A DNA stretch of 23,256 nucleotides from RUG11867 sp964472425 (GCA_964472425.1 CAYYLF010000017.1:1-23256), one strand, 5' to 3'; shown: positions 14,457 to 21,031, counted from the first letter of the stretch. Notes: generated by a model from the sequence alone, not told the origin. Made by a program: numbers and translations.

Positions 14457-16007
14457 TCATTGTTTTTTTGAAGAAATTAAGATTTTTCTTGTTCCCTTTT
14501 TATCTAAATCTTCAATTTGAGTCTTAATTTCATCTTCGCTAGCTATACTAATTTTATATTGAGTAAACATATCTTCATGATTAGTGATAGACAAAAAATT
14601 AAGATCACCTAATTTATATTTTTTTAAGAGAGCATCAATTAAAAATTTAAAGTCTTCTGGCGATAATACTTCTTTGATAGGCACTAATGTTTCTTCTAAA
14701 TTGATATATCTTACATTTGCACTATTTATAATATGATTAATTAAATTTATTATTGTGCTATAATCTGTTTCATCTTCCTTAAATGATTCACACATTTTAC
14801 TAATAAATCTAGCAAGAGAATCTTTATATCCCCATCCGCCATAAGCATAACCAGAAGTATCCCAATTTCTATCTTCATCATCTAAATCATAATTGAAATT
14901 ATATTTTTCATTAAAGTCTGCTATTGCTTTTTCATATTCTCCTATTATCGCATAGACTACAAATAATTGTATTCCTTGTTCACCATGTGAATAATATTCT
15001 TGAATTTGTGCCTTACTCATAAGATCCTTTAAAATTGTTCTATTCTCACTTAAAGCAATAATTGATTTTAAATCGCTTTGACCTGTATAATCACTGCAAT
15101 ACATATCATAATCAAGTTCAATTTCTGGATCAATAAGTATTTGATGAATTAAATCATAATCTTCTTTCTCACAATGTCTATGTAGCAACTCAATTATTAA
15201 TGTCTCACAAAATTTATTTTTATTTCTCTTTTTAATAATACTTAATCTATCAAAATCTTTATCAAAATTACGTCTAATTATATTAGTTATTTCAATAAAA
15301 GCTTTAGCATTACACCACATTAATATTTCATCAATTTTGCTATGATTTTGAGTATATTGTTCAAGGCTTACTAAATTAATAAATACATCCTCATTACTCA
15401 ACTGGCAAGTATCTAATAATAATTGATAAATAGTTTCTATTTCTATATTTGATTTTCCTAATGTTTGATTTTTCTTTAAAATTATAGCTAATCTTTCAAA
15501 ATCAAATGGTCTATCAATATAATCATCTTCAATTGACAAATAAAGAGGTTTTGGATTTCTATTTAATAATCTTTTTAGCGTTTCTATACCTAATTTAATA
15601 CTCTCATTATCTTCCAATAAGTTACAAACATAATTAAATAATCGTTCTGCTAATTCACGATTTTTATGTGCGAAATTAATTGTATTCCATGAATTAAAAT
15701 GAATAGTATCAGCAAAATCTAGTTCTTCATCGGAACTAATTATTGCAATATTACAATGATTAACTTCTCTATCATATAATTGATCTATATATATAGCAAC
15801 TATTTCAATTAATTTAGCATAAAACGCTTCATCTTTGTTTTCAATAGAATCTAATAATTTAGTTATAAGTTCAAATCTATTATCTACTATCTTTTTCTTT
15901 GAAGTATTATCTTTTCTTGAAAGATTTACTACATCCTCTGCGTTTTCTACTAATAAACTTGCTTCACTTTCTAAAATTTCTTTTACTTTGTTTAAAATTT
16001 CGTTCAT
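14457..16007 (-). CDS. Orphan helical protein carried by the cassette
   Basis: Not recognised. The start at 16007 (MNEILNKV) has AGGAGG nine bases upstream and lies 31 bases after the -10 box; the longer frame to 16049 would begin at the promoter. The protein has 516 residues, with no signal peptide or membrane helix. It is rich in I, L, N, D, E and K and appears all-helical, with leucine-spaced pairs suggestive of HEAT/ARM- or TPR-like repeats. One distinct, non-repetitive stretch, about residues 360-385, is acidic and aromatic (NYDLDDEDRNWDTSGYAYGGWGYKDS). No nuclease, ATPase or HTH motif is apparent. As the only gene of a mobile-looking insert it may be an accessory (for example defence or interference) gene, but this is inferred from location alone. 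Confidence 0.75.
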   Translation of the reverse strand: MNEILNKVKEILESEASLLVENAEDVVNLSRKDNTSKKKIVDNRFELITKLLDSIENKDEAFYAKLIEIVAIYIDQLYDREVNHCNIAIISSDEELDFADTIHFNSWNTINFAHKNRELAERLFNYVCNLLEDNESIKLGIETLKRLLNRNPKPLYLSIEDDYIDRPFDFERLAIILKKNQTLGKSNIEIETIYQLLLDTCQLSNEDVFINLVSLEQYTQNHSKIDEILMWCNAKAFIEITNIIRRNFDKDFDRLSIIKKRNKNKFCETLIIELLHRHCEKEDYDLIHQILIDPEIELDYDMYCSDYTGQSDLKSIIALSENRTILKDLMSKAQIQEYYSHGEQGIQLFVVYAIIGEYEKAIADFNEKYNFNYDLDDEDRNWDTSGYAYGGWGYKDSLARFISKMCESFKEDETDYSTIINLINHIINSANVRYINLEETLVPIKEVLSPEDFKFLIDALLKKYKLGDLNFLSITNHEDMFTQYKISIASEDEIKTQIEDLDKKGTRKILISSKKQ

Positions 16008-16037
16008 ACCAAAATTCCTCCTGAATTTATAGATATT

Positions 16038-16066
16038 ATTATAGCACACTTACTATTAAAATGTAA
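16038..16066 (-). promoter_or_regulatory. Promoter of the cassette gene
   Basis: On the minus strand: -35 TTACAT (16061-16066), 17-base spacer, -10 TATAAT (16038-16043). The cassette therefore carries its own promoter and does not depend on the interrupted gene. Confidence 0.75.
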
Positions 16067-16103
16067 TGCTTTACTAATATTTTAAAACAACAGGATATGA
16101 CGA

Positions 16104-16166
16104 TGCACCACGAAAATATCTGATGCCTCATAAATAAAGGCTTTCAGACGTTTTCAGTTGCACCAC
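16104..16166. repeat. TGCACCAC direct repeat pair inside the cassette
   Basis: TGCACCAC occurs at 16104-16111 and 16159-16166, 55 bases apart, upstream of the cassette gene promoter. The DNA between them has no coding potential that I can see. May be chance or recombination/regulatory sites. Confidence 0.35.
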
Positions 16167-16190
16167 CACTATTTTTGCGCTTACAAAAAT

Positions 16191-16284
16191 GAATACAAAA
16201 CCTAAAATTTGTATTCAAAATCGATTATCAATATTTATTTAAACCTTATTTTAAAAGAAAAATAATGTATTCAAAAGTGAATAC
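16191..16284. repeat. Two GTATTC-type palindromes near the cassette right end
   Basis: GAATACAAA-8-TTTGTATTC (16191-16216) is a perfect 9-bp inverted repeat and GTATTCA-4-TGAATAC (16267-16284) a perfect 7-bp one. Both are built of the same word GAATAC/GTATTC, giving four copies within 94 bases. Their place close to the cassette end suggests subterminal binding sites or an operator for the cassette gene. Confidence 0.6.
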
Positions 16285-16298
16285 TACTATCATTTTTT

Positions 16299-16312
16299 GT
16301 TGTCATTAGATA
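16299..16312 (-). repeat. Cassette terminal inverted repeat, right
   Basis: GTTGTCATTAGATA, the reverse complement of 14433-14446. It supplies the TAA stop (16306-16308) that truncates the N-terminal fragment. Confidence 0.7.
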
Positions 16313-17229
16313 TATACAGGCTCACTTGGATATATTAGTCCTACATTCTGTATTATATTTGTTGTTCTTCCACTATATACAGTTGTTCCTCTTTCAAAGT
16401 CATAATAATTTTGCCCTTTCAAGTTTTGGTATGTTTTTGAGCCTCCCAAGTACCACTTTACTCTTACGATTTGATTTTGCGCTGTAGTACATAATCCTTT
16501 TATAGATGATGTATCTGTATAACTTCCGGTTTGATTATAGTAGTCTCCATTTAATAATGTCTGCAAAGTCGCGGATGACCATTCATTTTTACTATTTGAA
16601 TCCCAAGCGCGTTGGCCTATATGTTCATTTCTTATTATCTTAATCAACTGTTCTTTATTTCCACTTTCGGTTTCAACTGTAAATACACCAATAATTCTCC
16701 ATGTTTCATCATTGAATGTTATATAGTTATTTGGTTCATTTCCTATATATCTGTAATCTCTTCTCTCTTCTTCAGTCCATCCTGTCGTCTGAGTTGCCTC
16801 TGAATGGTCAAAGACAAACATTTCTTTTTTGTCTCCTGAAGCATAGTTTGTCACGTTTGCATCGTTGGCCTTTGCAATCAACATGTTCGCGGATGGATTT
16901 TTGATAGTTACAACATCGAAATAAACTGTACATTCGTCACTCGTCTTGACTTTTAAACTCAATGCTTTAGTACTGGCATTTTGAGTTATTTTTCCTCCAT
17001 TTTTGCAACTACTCTTTTCAGTATTTAGTACATATCTATCTTTAGGAAATTCTTGAGCATCACTCAAATTGTAATTTCCTTCCTCGTCTTGGATGTACAT
17101 TGCTATCATACTACTATTTTGAGGTGTTATTTTTTTAATCTGATTTTGGTTATCTTTGTATATTGTCCCTAAGCAAAAGCATAAGACCATTGCACTTATT
17201 GCTATAATATATTTCGTTTGCTTTTTCAT
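16306..17229 (-). pseudogene. N-terminal fragment of a secreted or anchored surface protein
   Basis: 307 codons. An N-terminal membrane segment (about 7-25) acts as signal anchor or signal peptide, followed by a beta-rich region with a two-cysteine loop (C75, C100 approximately) and then a domain with ITFNDETWRIIGVFTVE, AWDSNSKNEWSSATLQTLLNGDYYN and NVGLIYPSEPVY. Such WRIIG...W..S.L..(W)LNG.YY patterns occur in large families of Firmicutes surface proteins (DUF6273-like). The frame stops inside the inserted cassette two codons after the junction (Y-I-stop), so the conserved C-terminal end is missing. It may be expressed as a truncated protein: the ribosome site AAGGG and start are intact, and it lies 23 bases behind an XRE regulator gene in one operon. 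Confidence 0.75.
16311..16318. repeat. Flanking direct repeat, right copy
   Basis: TATATACA, identical to 14411-14418; see there. Confidence 0.65.
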
Positions 17230-17252
17230 TTTTTTTATTCCCTTCTTTTTCT

Positions 17253-17510
17253 TTATTTTTCTATGTCTATATTTTTTGATATTACATTTTGTGATATTTC
17301 GCCTAAAAAAAATTCAAATATGTTCCATTTTAATAATTCACTTATTCTGAGAGCCTGTTCCATACTCAATTTATGAGGATTGTTTTCTAATTGTCGGTAT
17401 GCCGGTACAGAAATGTTTAAATAAGTGGCACACTCTTCTTGAGTTATATTGCGATTAATCCTTTGGGATTTAAGTTCATTTGCAAGCAATTCCATCTCTT
17501 TTTCTGTCAC
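17253..17510 (-). CDS. XRE-family transcriptional regulator
   Basis: 85 residues, of which about 12-66 form a Cro/C1-type helix-turn-helix: LKSQRINRNITQEECATYLNISVPAYRQLEN. The recognition helix is at about SVPAYRQLE. The GTG at 17510 is the start, with AAGGAGG six bases upstream. The gene is first in an operon with the split surface-protein gene and is divergent from another XRE gene (17651-17899). A near-palindrome (ATTGCAT-T-ATGTAAT, 17541-17555) lies between its own -35 and -10, suggesting autoregulation and control of the surface gene. Confidence 0.85.
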   Translation of the reverse strand: MTEKEMELLANELKSQRINRNITQEECATYLNISVPAYRQLENNPHKLSMEQALRISELLKWNIFEFFLGEISQNVISKNIDIEK

Positions 17511-17533
17511 GTTTAACCTCCTTATCTAAGTTA

Positions 17534-17562
17534 ATTATATATTGCATTATGTAATAAGTCAA
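17534..17562 (-). promoter_or_regulatory. Promoter of the XRE-surface protein operon, with operator
   Basis: On the minus strand: -35 TTGACT (17557-17562), 17-base spacer, -10 TATAAT (17534-17539). The spacer is filled by the near-palindrome ATTGCAT-T-ATGTAAT (17541-17555, one mismatch per arm pair), a likely repressor site. Confidence 0.8.
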
Positions 17563-17596
17563 CTTGTTTTGATGTTTTTGTGGTTATGGAATTATA

Positions 17597-17625
17597 TTGC
17601 ACATTGCAAAATCAAATGTTATAAT
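17597..17625 (+). promoter_or_regulatory. Promoter of the divergent XRE gene, with operator
   Basis: -35 TTGCAC (17597-17602), 17-base spacer, -10 TATAAT (17620-17625). The -35 is part of the perfect palindrome TTGCA-CAT-TGCAA (17597-17609), sharing the TTGCA word with the operator of the opposite promoter 42 bases away. Confidence 0.8.
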
Positions 17626-17650
17626 GTTCATAAGAAAGGCGTTGATTCCT

Positions 17651-17899
17651 TTGAGTAACTACTTTGCAAAAAATATAAAGTATTTGAGAATGAAGAAAGG
17701 TATCGAGCAACAGAAAATGGCTGAAGACTTGGGTGTATCTCAGCCTACTCTCAGCTGTTGGGAGAATGGTAGCCGTGAGCCTAATTTAGAAATGATAGGA
17801 CGAATTGCAAAGTATTTAAACTTCTACGCCGATTTTATAACTAAGGACTTGACTAAGGATGATAAAAACGAGAAAGTTGATAAGATAGGCTTATTCTGA
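17651..17899 (+). CDS. XRE-family transcriptional regulator, divergent
   Basis: 82 residues from a TTG start. The Cro/C1-type helix-turn-helix spans about residues 6-60: IKYLRMKKGIEQQKMAEDLGVSQPTLSCWENGSREP (helices 2 and 3 AEDLGVSQPTLSCWE). The C-terminal tail is charged. The ATG at 17597 or 17624 cannot be the start because the promoter -10 box occupies 17620-17625. The TTG at 17651 (AAGAAAGG ends 11 bases before it) gives the usual N-terminus for such proteins; a TTG at 17642 is possible but too close to the ribosome site. Its operator-like sites are shared with the neighbouring XRE gene, so the pair probably forms a two-state switch. Confidence 0.8.
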   Translation: MSNYFAKNIKYLRMKKGIEQQKMAEDLGVSQPTLSCWENGSREPNLEMIGRIAKYLNFYADFITKDLTKDDKNEKVDKIGLF

Positions 17900-17900
17900 T

Positions 17901-17938
17901 ACTTTCGTTCAACATATTGCATTTTATTGAACGAAAGT
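17901..17938. repeat. 11-bp inverted repeat after the divergent XRE gene
   Basis: ACTTTCGTTCA (17901-17911) and TGAACGAAAGT (17928-17938) are perfect inverted repeats around a 16-base loop containing ATATTGCAT, the same word as in the XRE operators. It begins right after the XRE stop. There is no T-run on either strand, so it is a poor terminator by itself; an operator or recombination site is possible. Confidence 0.6.
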
Positions 17939-18349
17939 GATTGAATTTTATGTAAATCATAATATAATTCTAAGCAAGAGTACGCATGGCAATATCTAGT
18001 CGCGTTCCTCCAAAAATTTGGTTTTTGCGCGGCATAATTCCCATAGGGGGTTCTAGTCGCGCGTTTTTTGATAGTTATGAAATATCATCGTCGATTTTTT
18101 GCGTTCGTTCACTTGTGGAACATGGTGTAAATGAGCGCTTCTAGCAACACATTCAACACTTTGTCCAAGTTTATTGAAACTGTCATACTATACGCCTCCC
18201 TTTTCACACCCCTCAGGGTGAAAGGTAGAACTTATCCCCTATTAAGTAATCCTTAAGTAAAAAAAAGAGAAACGGCGGACTAGAAATGCGTCCTAGTTAT
18301 CTATTTAAACATACTCCTAAATTTTTCTCAATCCCTGTAAGTAAAAGAA
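17939..18349. other. Structured intergenic region with repeated CTAGTCGCG words
   Basis: About 400 bases with one tiny ORF and no larger gene. TCTAGTCGCG occurs twice in direct orientation (17995-18004 and 18052-18061), and an ACTAG/CTAGT inverted pair lies at 18279-18297. Possible stems include GCGCG/CGCGC around 18027-18063 with CCC-ATA-GGG in the loop, and CCAAA-AA-TTTGG followed by TTTTT at 18011-18027. TTAAGTAA is repeated at 18243 and 18254. It may encode a structured RNA or be the relic of a mobile element; no known RNA family was recognised. Confidence 0.4.
18109..18186 (-). CDS. Possible 25-residue peptide with a strong ribosome site
   Basis: ATG at 18184-18186 to TGA at 18109-18111. 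The peptide is MTVSINLDKV then LNVLLEALIYTMFHK, amphipathic and leucine-rich in the second half, without an obvious membrane helix because of the internal acidic residues. GGGAGG (18195-18200) lies exactly 8 bases before the ATG, and a hairpin (TTTCAC/GTGAAA, 18202-18223) sits just upstream of that. No promoter is evident. It could be a leader peptide, a small toxin or chance; I favour a real translated ORF because of the ribosome site. Confidence 0.4.
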   Translation of the reverse strand: MTVSINLDKVLNVLLEALIYTMFHK

Positions 18350-18389
18350 AAAAATCACCATTTTGACATTTTGCCAAAAAGCGATTTTT
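18350..18389 (-). terminator. Terminator of the DUF4143 ATPase gene
   Basis: On the minus strand AAAAATCGC pairs with GTGATTTTT (arms at 18381-18389 and 18350-18358), continued by an inner stem TTTTGGC/GTCAAAA, followed by TTTCTTTTAC. It begins just past the stop at 18393. Confidence 0.75.
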
Positions 18390-18392
18390 GTC

Positions 18393-19667
18393 TTATGGTT
18401 TTAGAGCCGTTATAGGAAGAATGTATATGCTCGTTTCGGGGTCTTTTACTACTGCGTCATACTTTCCAACTATTACGCACATGAATTTAGGTTTCGTATC
18501 CATATTGTCGTAAAATCTCTTGAGGCTCTTTTTGGCTTCTTCGACTTCTTGGTATCCGAGTTTTATTTCGACGGCAGCATATTCACCATCGGAGAATTCT
18601 AAAATCGAATCGACTTCGAGGCCGGTTACATTGTCTCTAAAGTGATATAGATGCCCTCCTAGATACTCCATGTAGATTCTGAGGTCTCTTTCTACGAGGG
18701 ATTCGAACATGAAGCCGAGTGTCTTGAGGTCATTTATCAATTTTTCAGCATTGAGATTTAATGCTGCGCAGGCGAGGGACGGGTCTGTTAAGTGTCTCTT
18801 GGGAGATTTACCTAGGCGTTCACGGGAACGATAGTTTTTATTGTAGGCTTCTTGATTTTCTATAAGGTGAAGTCTATCCAGAACATCGAGATAATCGGTC
18901 AAAGTTATTCGACTTTCCAATAGCTCCGATTCGGTCTCGTATTCTTCGATGTCTTTTAGAAGTGTTTGGTTGGTCGAGATGGTCGATTCGTTGCGGGCTA
19001 AGGATTTGATAAGCATGGACATCTTGGCTCGGTCACGTTTTTTGTCGTCGTTCATGTCTTTGTCGAGTATCGATTCTATATAACTTTTTGGGATGAGGTC
19101 TACTTTGTCGAGTTCCGTGTCGATGTTGCTGGGCCAACCTCCGCGGATGATGAGGCTAGAAAGTGTACGTATTTCTGTTTTGGCTACTGTAGTGTTTTTT
19201 TGGGTTCCATTCAACATGGCCGTGATAGAAGCCTCCCCTTTCGAATCGCCAGATTCGTAAAGACTCATCGTGTACATTTTAATTTTTCCTATTCGTCCAG
19301 CGCCCGAATGAAAAATTTGTTTCTTTTTCTCGTCGTTGAGTTCTGTCGAGCAGGTCAATATGTATTTACCTTTTTTTGAGTTTTCATCACATTTCCTTCG
19401 CACTTTATCCCATACTTTGGGAACTAAGTGCCATTCGTCTATAAGTTCAGGTTGTTCTTCATTTAAAATGAGTTCGATGTCTAAAAGTGCTTTGTCTTTA
19501 GTCTCGTCGTCGTCCAAGTAGACAGCACTCTTGGCATGTTTAGATGATGTCCATGTTTTTCCACACCATTTGGGTCCTTCGACCGAGATTGCTCCAAATA
19601 CTTTTAGATAGTCCACGACTTGTTTATCGATCAATCTAGGGCGATATTCTCTTTCATCATAGTTCAT
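18393..19667 (-). CDS. AAA-family ATPase with DUF4143 (AAA_14) domain
   Basis: 424 residues. The N-terminal P-loop ATPase has Walker A GPKWCGKT (31-38), a Walker B-like ELIDEWH (D77, E78) and a sensor-like ILTCSTE. The C-terminal DUF4143 region contains KRHLTDPSLACAAL and a nuclease-like arrangement, EVDSILEF...YAAVEIKLG, resembling the PD-(D/E)xK pattern. Such proteins are widespread, often in multiple copies in gut Firmicutes and archaea, and are of unknown function. No membrane helix. AAAGGTGATTTG precedes the ATG. A promoter and four 23-bp repeats lie upstream; the gene appears to be single. Confidence 0.88.
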   Translation of the reverse strand: MNYDEREYRPRLIDKQVVDYLKVFGAISVEGPKWCGKTWTSSKHAKSAVYLDDDETKDKALLDIELILNEEQPELIDEWHLVPKVWDKVRRKCDENSKKGKYILTCSTELNDEKKKQIFHSGAGRIGKIKMYTMSLYESGDSKGEASITAMLNGTQKNTTVAKTEIRTLSSLIIRGGWPSNIDTELDKVDLIPKSYIESILDKDMNDDKKRDRAKMSMLIKSLARNESTISTNQTLLKDIEEYETESELLESRITLTDYLDVLDRLHLIENQEAYNKNYRSRERLGKSPKRHLTDPSLACAALNLNAEKLINDLKTLGFMFESLVERDLRIYMEYLGGHLYHFRDNVTGLEVDSILEFSDGEYAAVEIKLGYQEVEEAKKSLKRFYDNMDTKPKFMCVIVGKYDAVVKDPETSIYILPITALKP

Positions 19668-19689
19668 TCAAATCACCTTTTCTAATCAA

Positions 19690-19718
19690 ATGGTACCACA
19701 ATTCAGTTTTTTTCTCAA
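19690..19718 (-). promoter_or_regulatory. Promoter of the DUF4143 ATPase gene
   Basis: On the minus strand: -35 TTGAGA (19713-19718), 17-base spacer, -10 TACCAT (19690-19695). The -35 is only 5 bases from the 23-bp repeat array, so proteins bound to the array could control it. Confidence 0.6.
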
Positions 19719-19723
19719 GGTAA

Positions 19724-19810
19724 ATATACAAATTTTAACGAATTTGATATACATTTTTTAGCGTATTTGATATACAAATTTTAACCATTTTGATATACAT
19801 TTTTTAACGG
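19724..19810. repeat. Four 23-bp tandem repeats upstream of the ATPase gene
   Basis: Units start at 19724, 19747, 19770 and 19793 (last one partial), each beginning ATATACA and, in the first three, ending with TTTG. Units 1 and 3, and units 2 and 4, are the more similar pairs (AAATTTTAA versus TTTTTTA). Period 23 places sites about two DNA turns apart on one face. An iteron-like regulator-binding array in front of the ATPase promoter is the simplest reading. Confidence 0.75.
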
Positions 19811-19822
19811 GAAAAGAAAAAA

Positions 19823-19849
19823 AGCAAACAGTGTTTTTGACTATTTGCT
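19823..19849 (-). terminator. Terminator of the alcohol dehydrogenase gene
   Basis: On the minus strand AGCAAATAGT pairs with ACTGTTTGCT (10 pairs, one G-T), followed by TTTTTTTC. It overlaps the stop codon at 19841-19843. Confidence 0.85.
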
Positions 19850-20866
19850 CGGATGCAGAACTATCTTGACCGCGTCATCTTTGCCACTCGTAAGTCTTTC
19901 AAAGGATTCTTGGGCCTTTTCGAGTGGCTTGACGTCGTCGATGTATTTTTTGACGTTTATTCTCTTATGCGAGATGAGGTCTATGCAGGTTTCAAATTCT
20001 TTTTCGGTGTAGGCAATGGCACCGGTGATGGTGACTTCTCCCATGACGGCCGCGACGGTCGGGATGGTAACCGGTCCAGTCGATACTCCGACGAGGATTA
20101 TTTTTCCACCCGGTTTGACGGCGAGGATGGCTTCCGAGACGGCCGCGGAGTTGCCACAGCATTCGATTACGATATCGAAGCCACCGTTTGAGGCTTCGAT
20201 AAGTTTGGCGATGGTCGATTCTTTGCGAGCATCGAAGTAATCGTCGGCTTTTCCTACGGTAGTTGACTTTTTGGCACGAGACATGTTGGTCTCGAGTAAG
20301 GCTACATAGCAGGCTCCTTCGAGCTTGGCAAATTCGCAGGCCATCAAGCCGATTATTCCTCCACCTATGACGAGAACTTTGGCTCCCACTTTGATATTTG
20401 CAAGAGCGACGGCGTGCAAGGCGACAGCGCTAGGTTCGACCAGCGTTCCTTCGTCGAAGCTCATCGTATTCGGAATCTTCTTGACGAGGTCACTTCGGCA
20501 ACTCGTATATTCGGCATATCCACCCGGATTTTTGAGAGATAGTCCGACGGCATTTAACCATGTCGCGCGACAATACTGAGGGTTGCCGGTCTTACAGGCT
20601 TCACATGCTCCGCAGGGAGAGATGGGTAGACCGGTGACTTTGTCTCCTATCACGAGGTCTTTGCGATTGCCGGGGTCTACTACTCGGCCGCAGAATTCGT
20701 GACCCATGACGAGACCTTTTGGTTGGCCCGAGTCCCAATAATGGATATCGGAACCGCATATTCCACACGATTCGACTTTGATGACGACCGAGCCTTTTCG
20801 GCTCACTGGTGCATCGATTTCATCGACGACTAACGATTTTGGTCCGTCAATTTTTACACATTTCAT
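19841..20866 (-). CDS. Zinc-dependent alcohol (polyol) dehydrogenase, MDR family
   Basis: A medium-chain dehydrogenase/reductase that oxidises an alcohol with NAD(P). 341 residues. Catalytic zinc ligands are visible as C37 (GICGSD), H56-E57 (GHE) and E144 (VEPSAVALHA). The structural zinc loop has C85, C88, C91 and C99. The Rossmann motif is GGGIIGL (168-174). The VEP motif and overall length suggest a sorbitol/butanediol/threonine dehydrogenase-like subgroup; the exact substrate cannot be given. An acidic residue (ALLETN) after the second Rossmann strand suggests NAD. The ATG has AGAGGAG upstream. A -10 TATAAT (20896-20901) precedes it, without a good -35. Divergent from an ABC importer, with a palindrome (20929-20949) between them. 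Confidence 0.9.
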   Translation of the reverse strand: MKCVKIDGPKSLVVDEIDAPVSRKGSVVIKVESCGICGSDIHYWDSGQPKGLVMGHEFCGRVVDPGNRKDLVIGDKVTGLPISPCGACEACKTGNPQYCRATWLNAVGLSLKNPGGYAEYTSCRSDLVKKIPNTMSFDEGTLVEPSAVALHAVALANIKVGAKVLVIGGGIIGLMACEFAKLEGACYVALLETNMSRAKKSTTVGKADDYFDARKESTIAKLIEASNGGFDIVIECCGNSAAVSEAILAVKPGGKIILVGVSTGPVTIPTVAAVMGEVTITGAIAYTEKEFETCIDLISHKRINVKKYIDDVKPLEKAQESFERLTSGKDDAVKIVLHPSK

Positions 20867-20928
20867 TTGATTTCACTCCTCTTACTTCGTATCAATTATA
20901 CCATAGGCTCGAGAAAACCGACACTTCA

Positions 20929-20949
20929 TTTACATCATTTATATGTAAA
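20929..20949. promoter_or_regulatory. Palindromic operator-like site between dehydrogenase and ABC genes
   Basis: TTTACAT-7-ATGTAAA is a perfect 7+7 inverted repeat. It is placed just upstream of the dehydrogenase -10 region and about 35 bases before the -35 of the ABC operon, the expected place for a regulator of the divergent pair. Bound regulator is unknown. Confidence 0.5.
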
Positions 20950-20981
20950 GAACGGTCAACTTTACAGTGTTTGAGTGCCCA

Positions 20982-21009
20982 TTACAAAGAGTAGAATTTC
21001 TCATATAAT
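20982..21009 (+). promoter_or_regulatory. Promoter of the ABC importer operon
   Basis: -35 TTACAA (20982-20987), 16-base spacer, -10 TATAAT (21004-21009), 23 bases before the start codon. No riboswitch was seen in this short leader. Confidence 0.65.
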
Positions 21010-21031
21010 ACGGTAGTAAAGTGGGGATTTT

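Larger units (their letters stand above)
14419..16310. mobile_element. 1.9-kb passenger cassette inserted in a surface-protein gene
   Basis: The insert is bounded by the 8-bp repeat TATATACA. The left end holds a 20-base inverted repeat, TTGTCGTTA-TC-TAATGACAA (14426-14445); the right end holds one copy of the same word, TTGTCATTA (16300-16308), facing inward to make a 14-bp terminal inverted repeat (TATCTAATGACAAC, 14433-14446 versus 16299-16312). It carries a single complete gene with own promoter, and about 230 bases of hairpin-rich DNA at its right end. No transposase, integrase or reverse transcriptase is present, so any mobility would depend on an enzyme supplied elsewhere. Base composition is more AT-rich than the surrounding genes. 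Confidence 0.7.

Noticed and set aside
14449..14481. CTTAATTT/AAATTAAG inverted repeat at the end of the cassette gene as a terminator.
   Set aside because: No T-run follows on the minus strand and it covers the last codons of the gene; kept only as a note.
14433..16312. Invertible C-terminal (shufflon-like) phase switch of the surface gene, suggested by the inverted repeats.
   Set aside because: Inverting the segment would not fuse the N-terminal piece to any open coding sequence; both pieces already lie on the same strand and join only by deletion.
18397..18408. GTTTTAGAGC, like the start of a type II CRISPR repeat.
   Set aside because: A single copy inside the end of the DUF4143 coding sequence; coincidence.
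19724..19810. CRISPR array.
   Set aside because: Units are contiguous 23-bp tandem repeats without unique spacers, and no cas genes are in the window.
20867..21031. TPP or other riboswitch before the ABC importer.
   Set aside because: The leader from the -10 box to the start is about 22 bases, and no aptamer motif was found in the shared control region.
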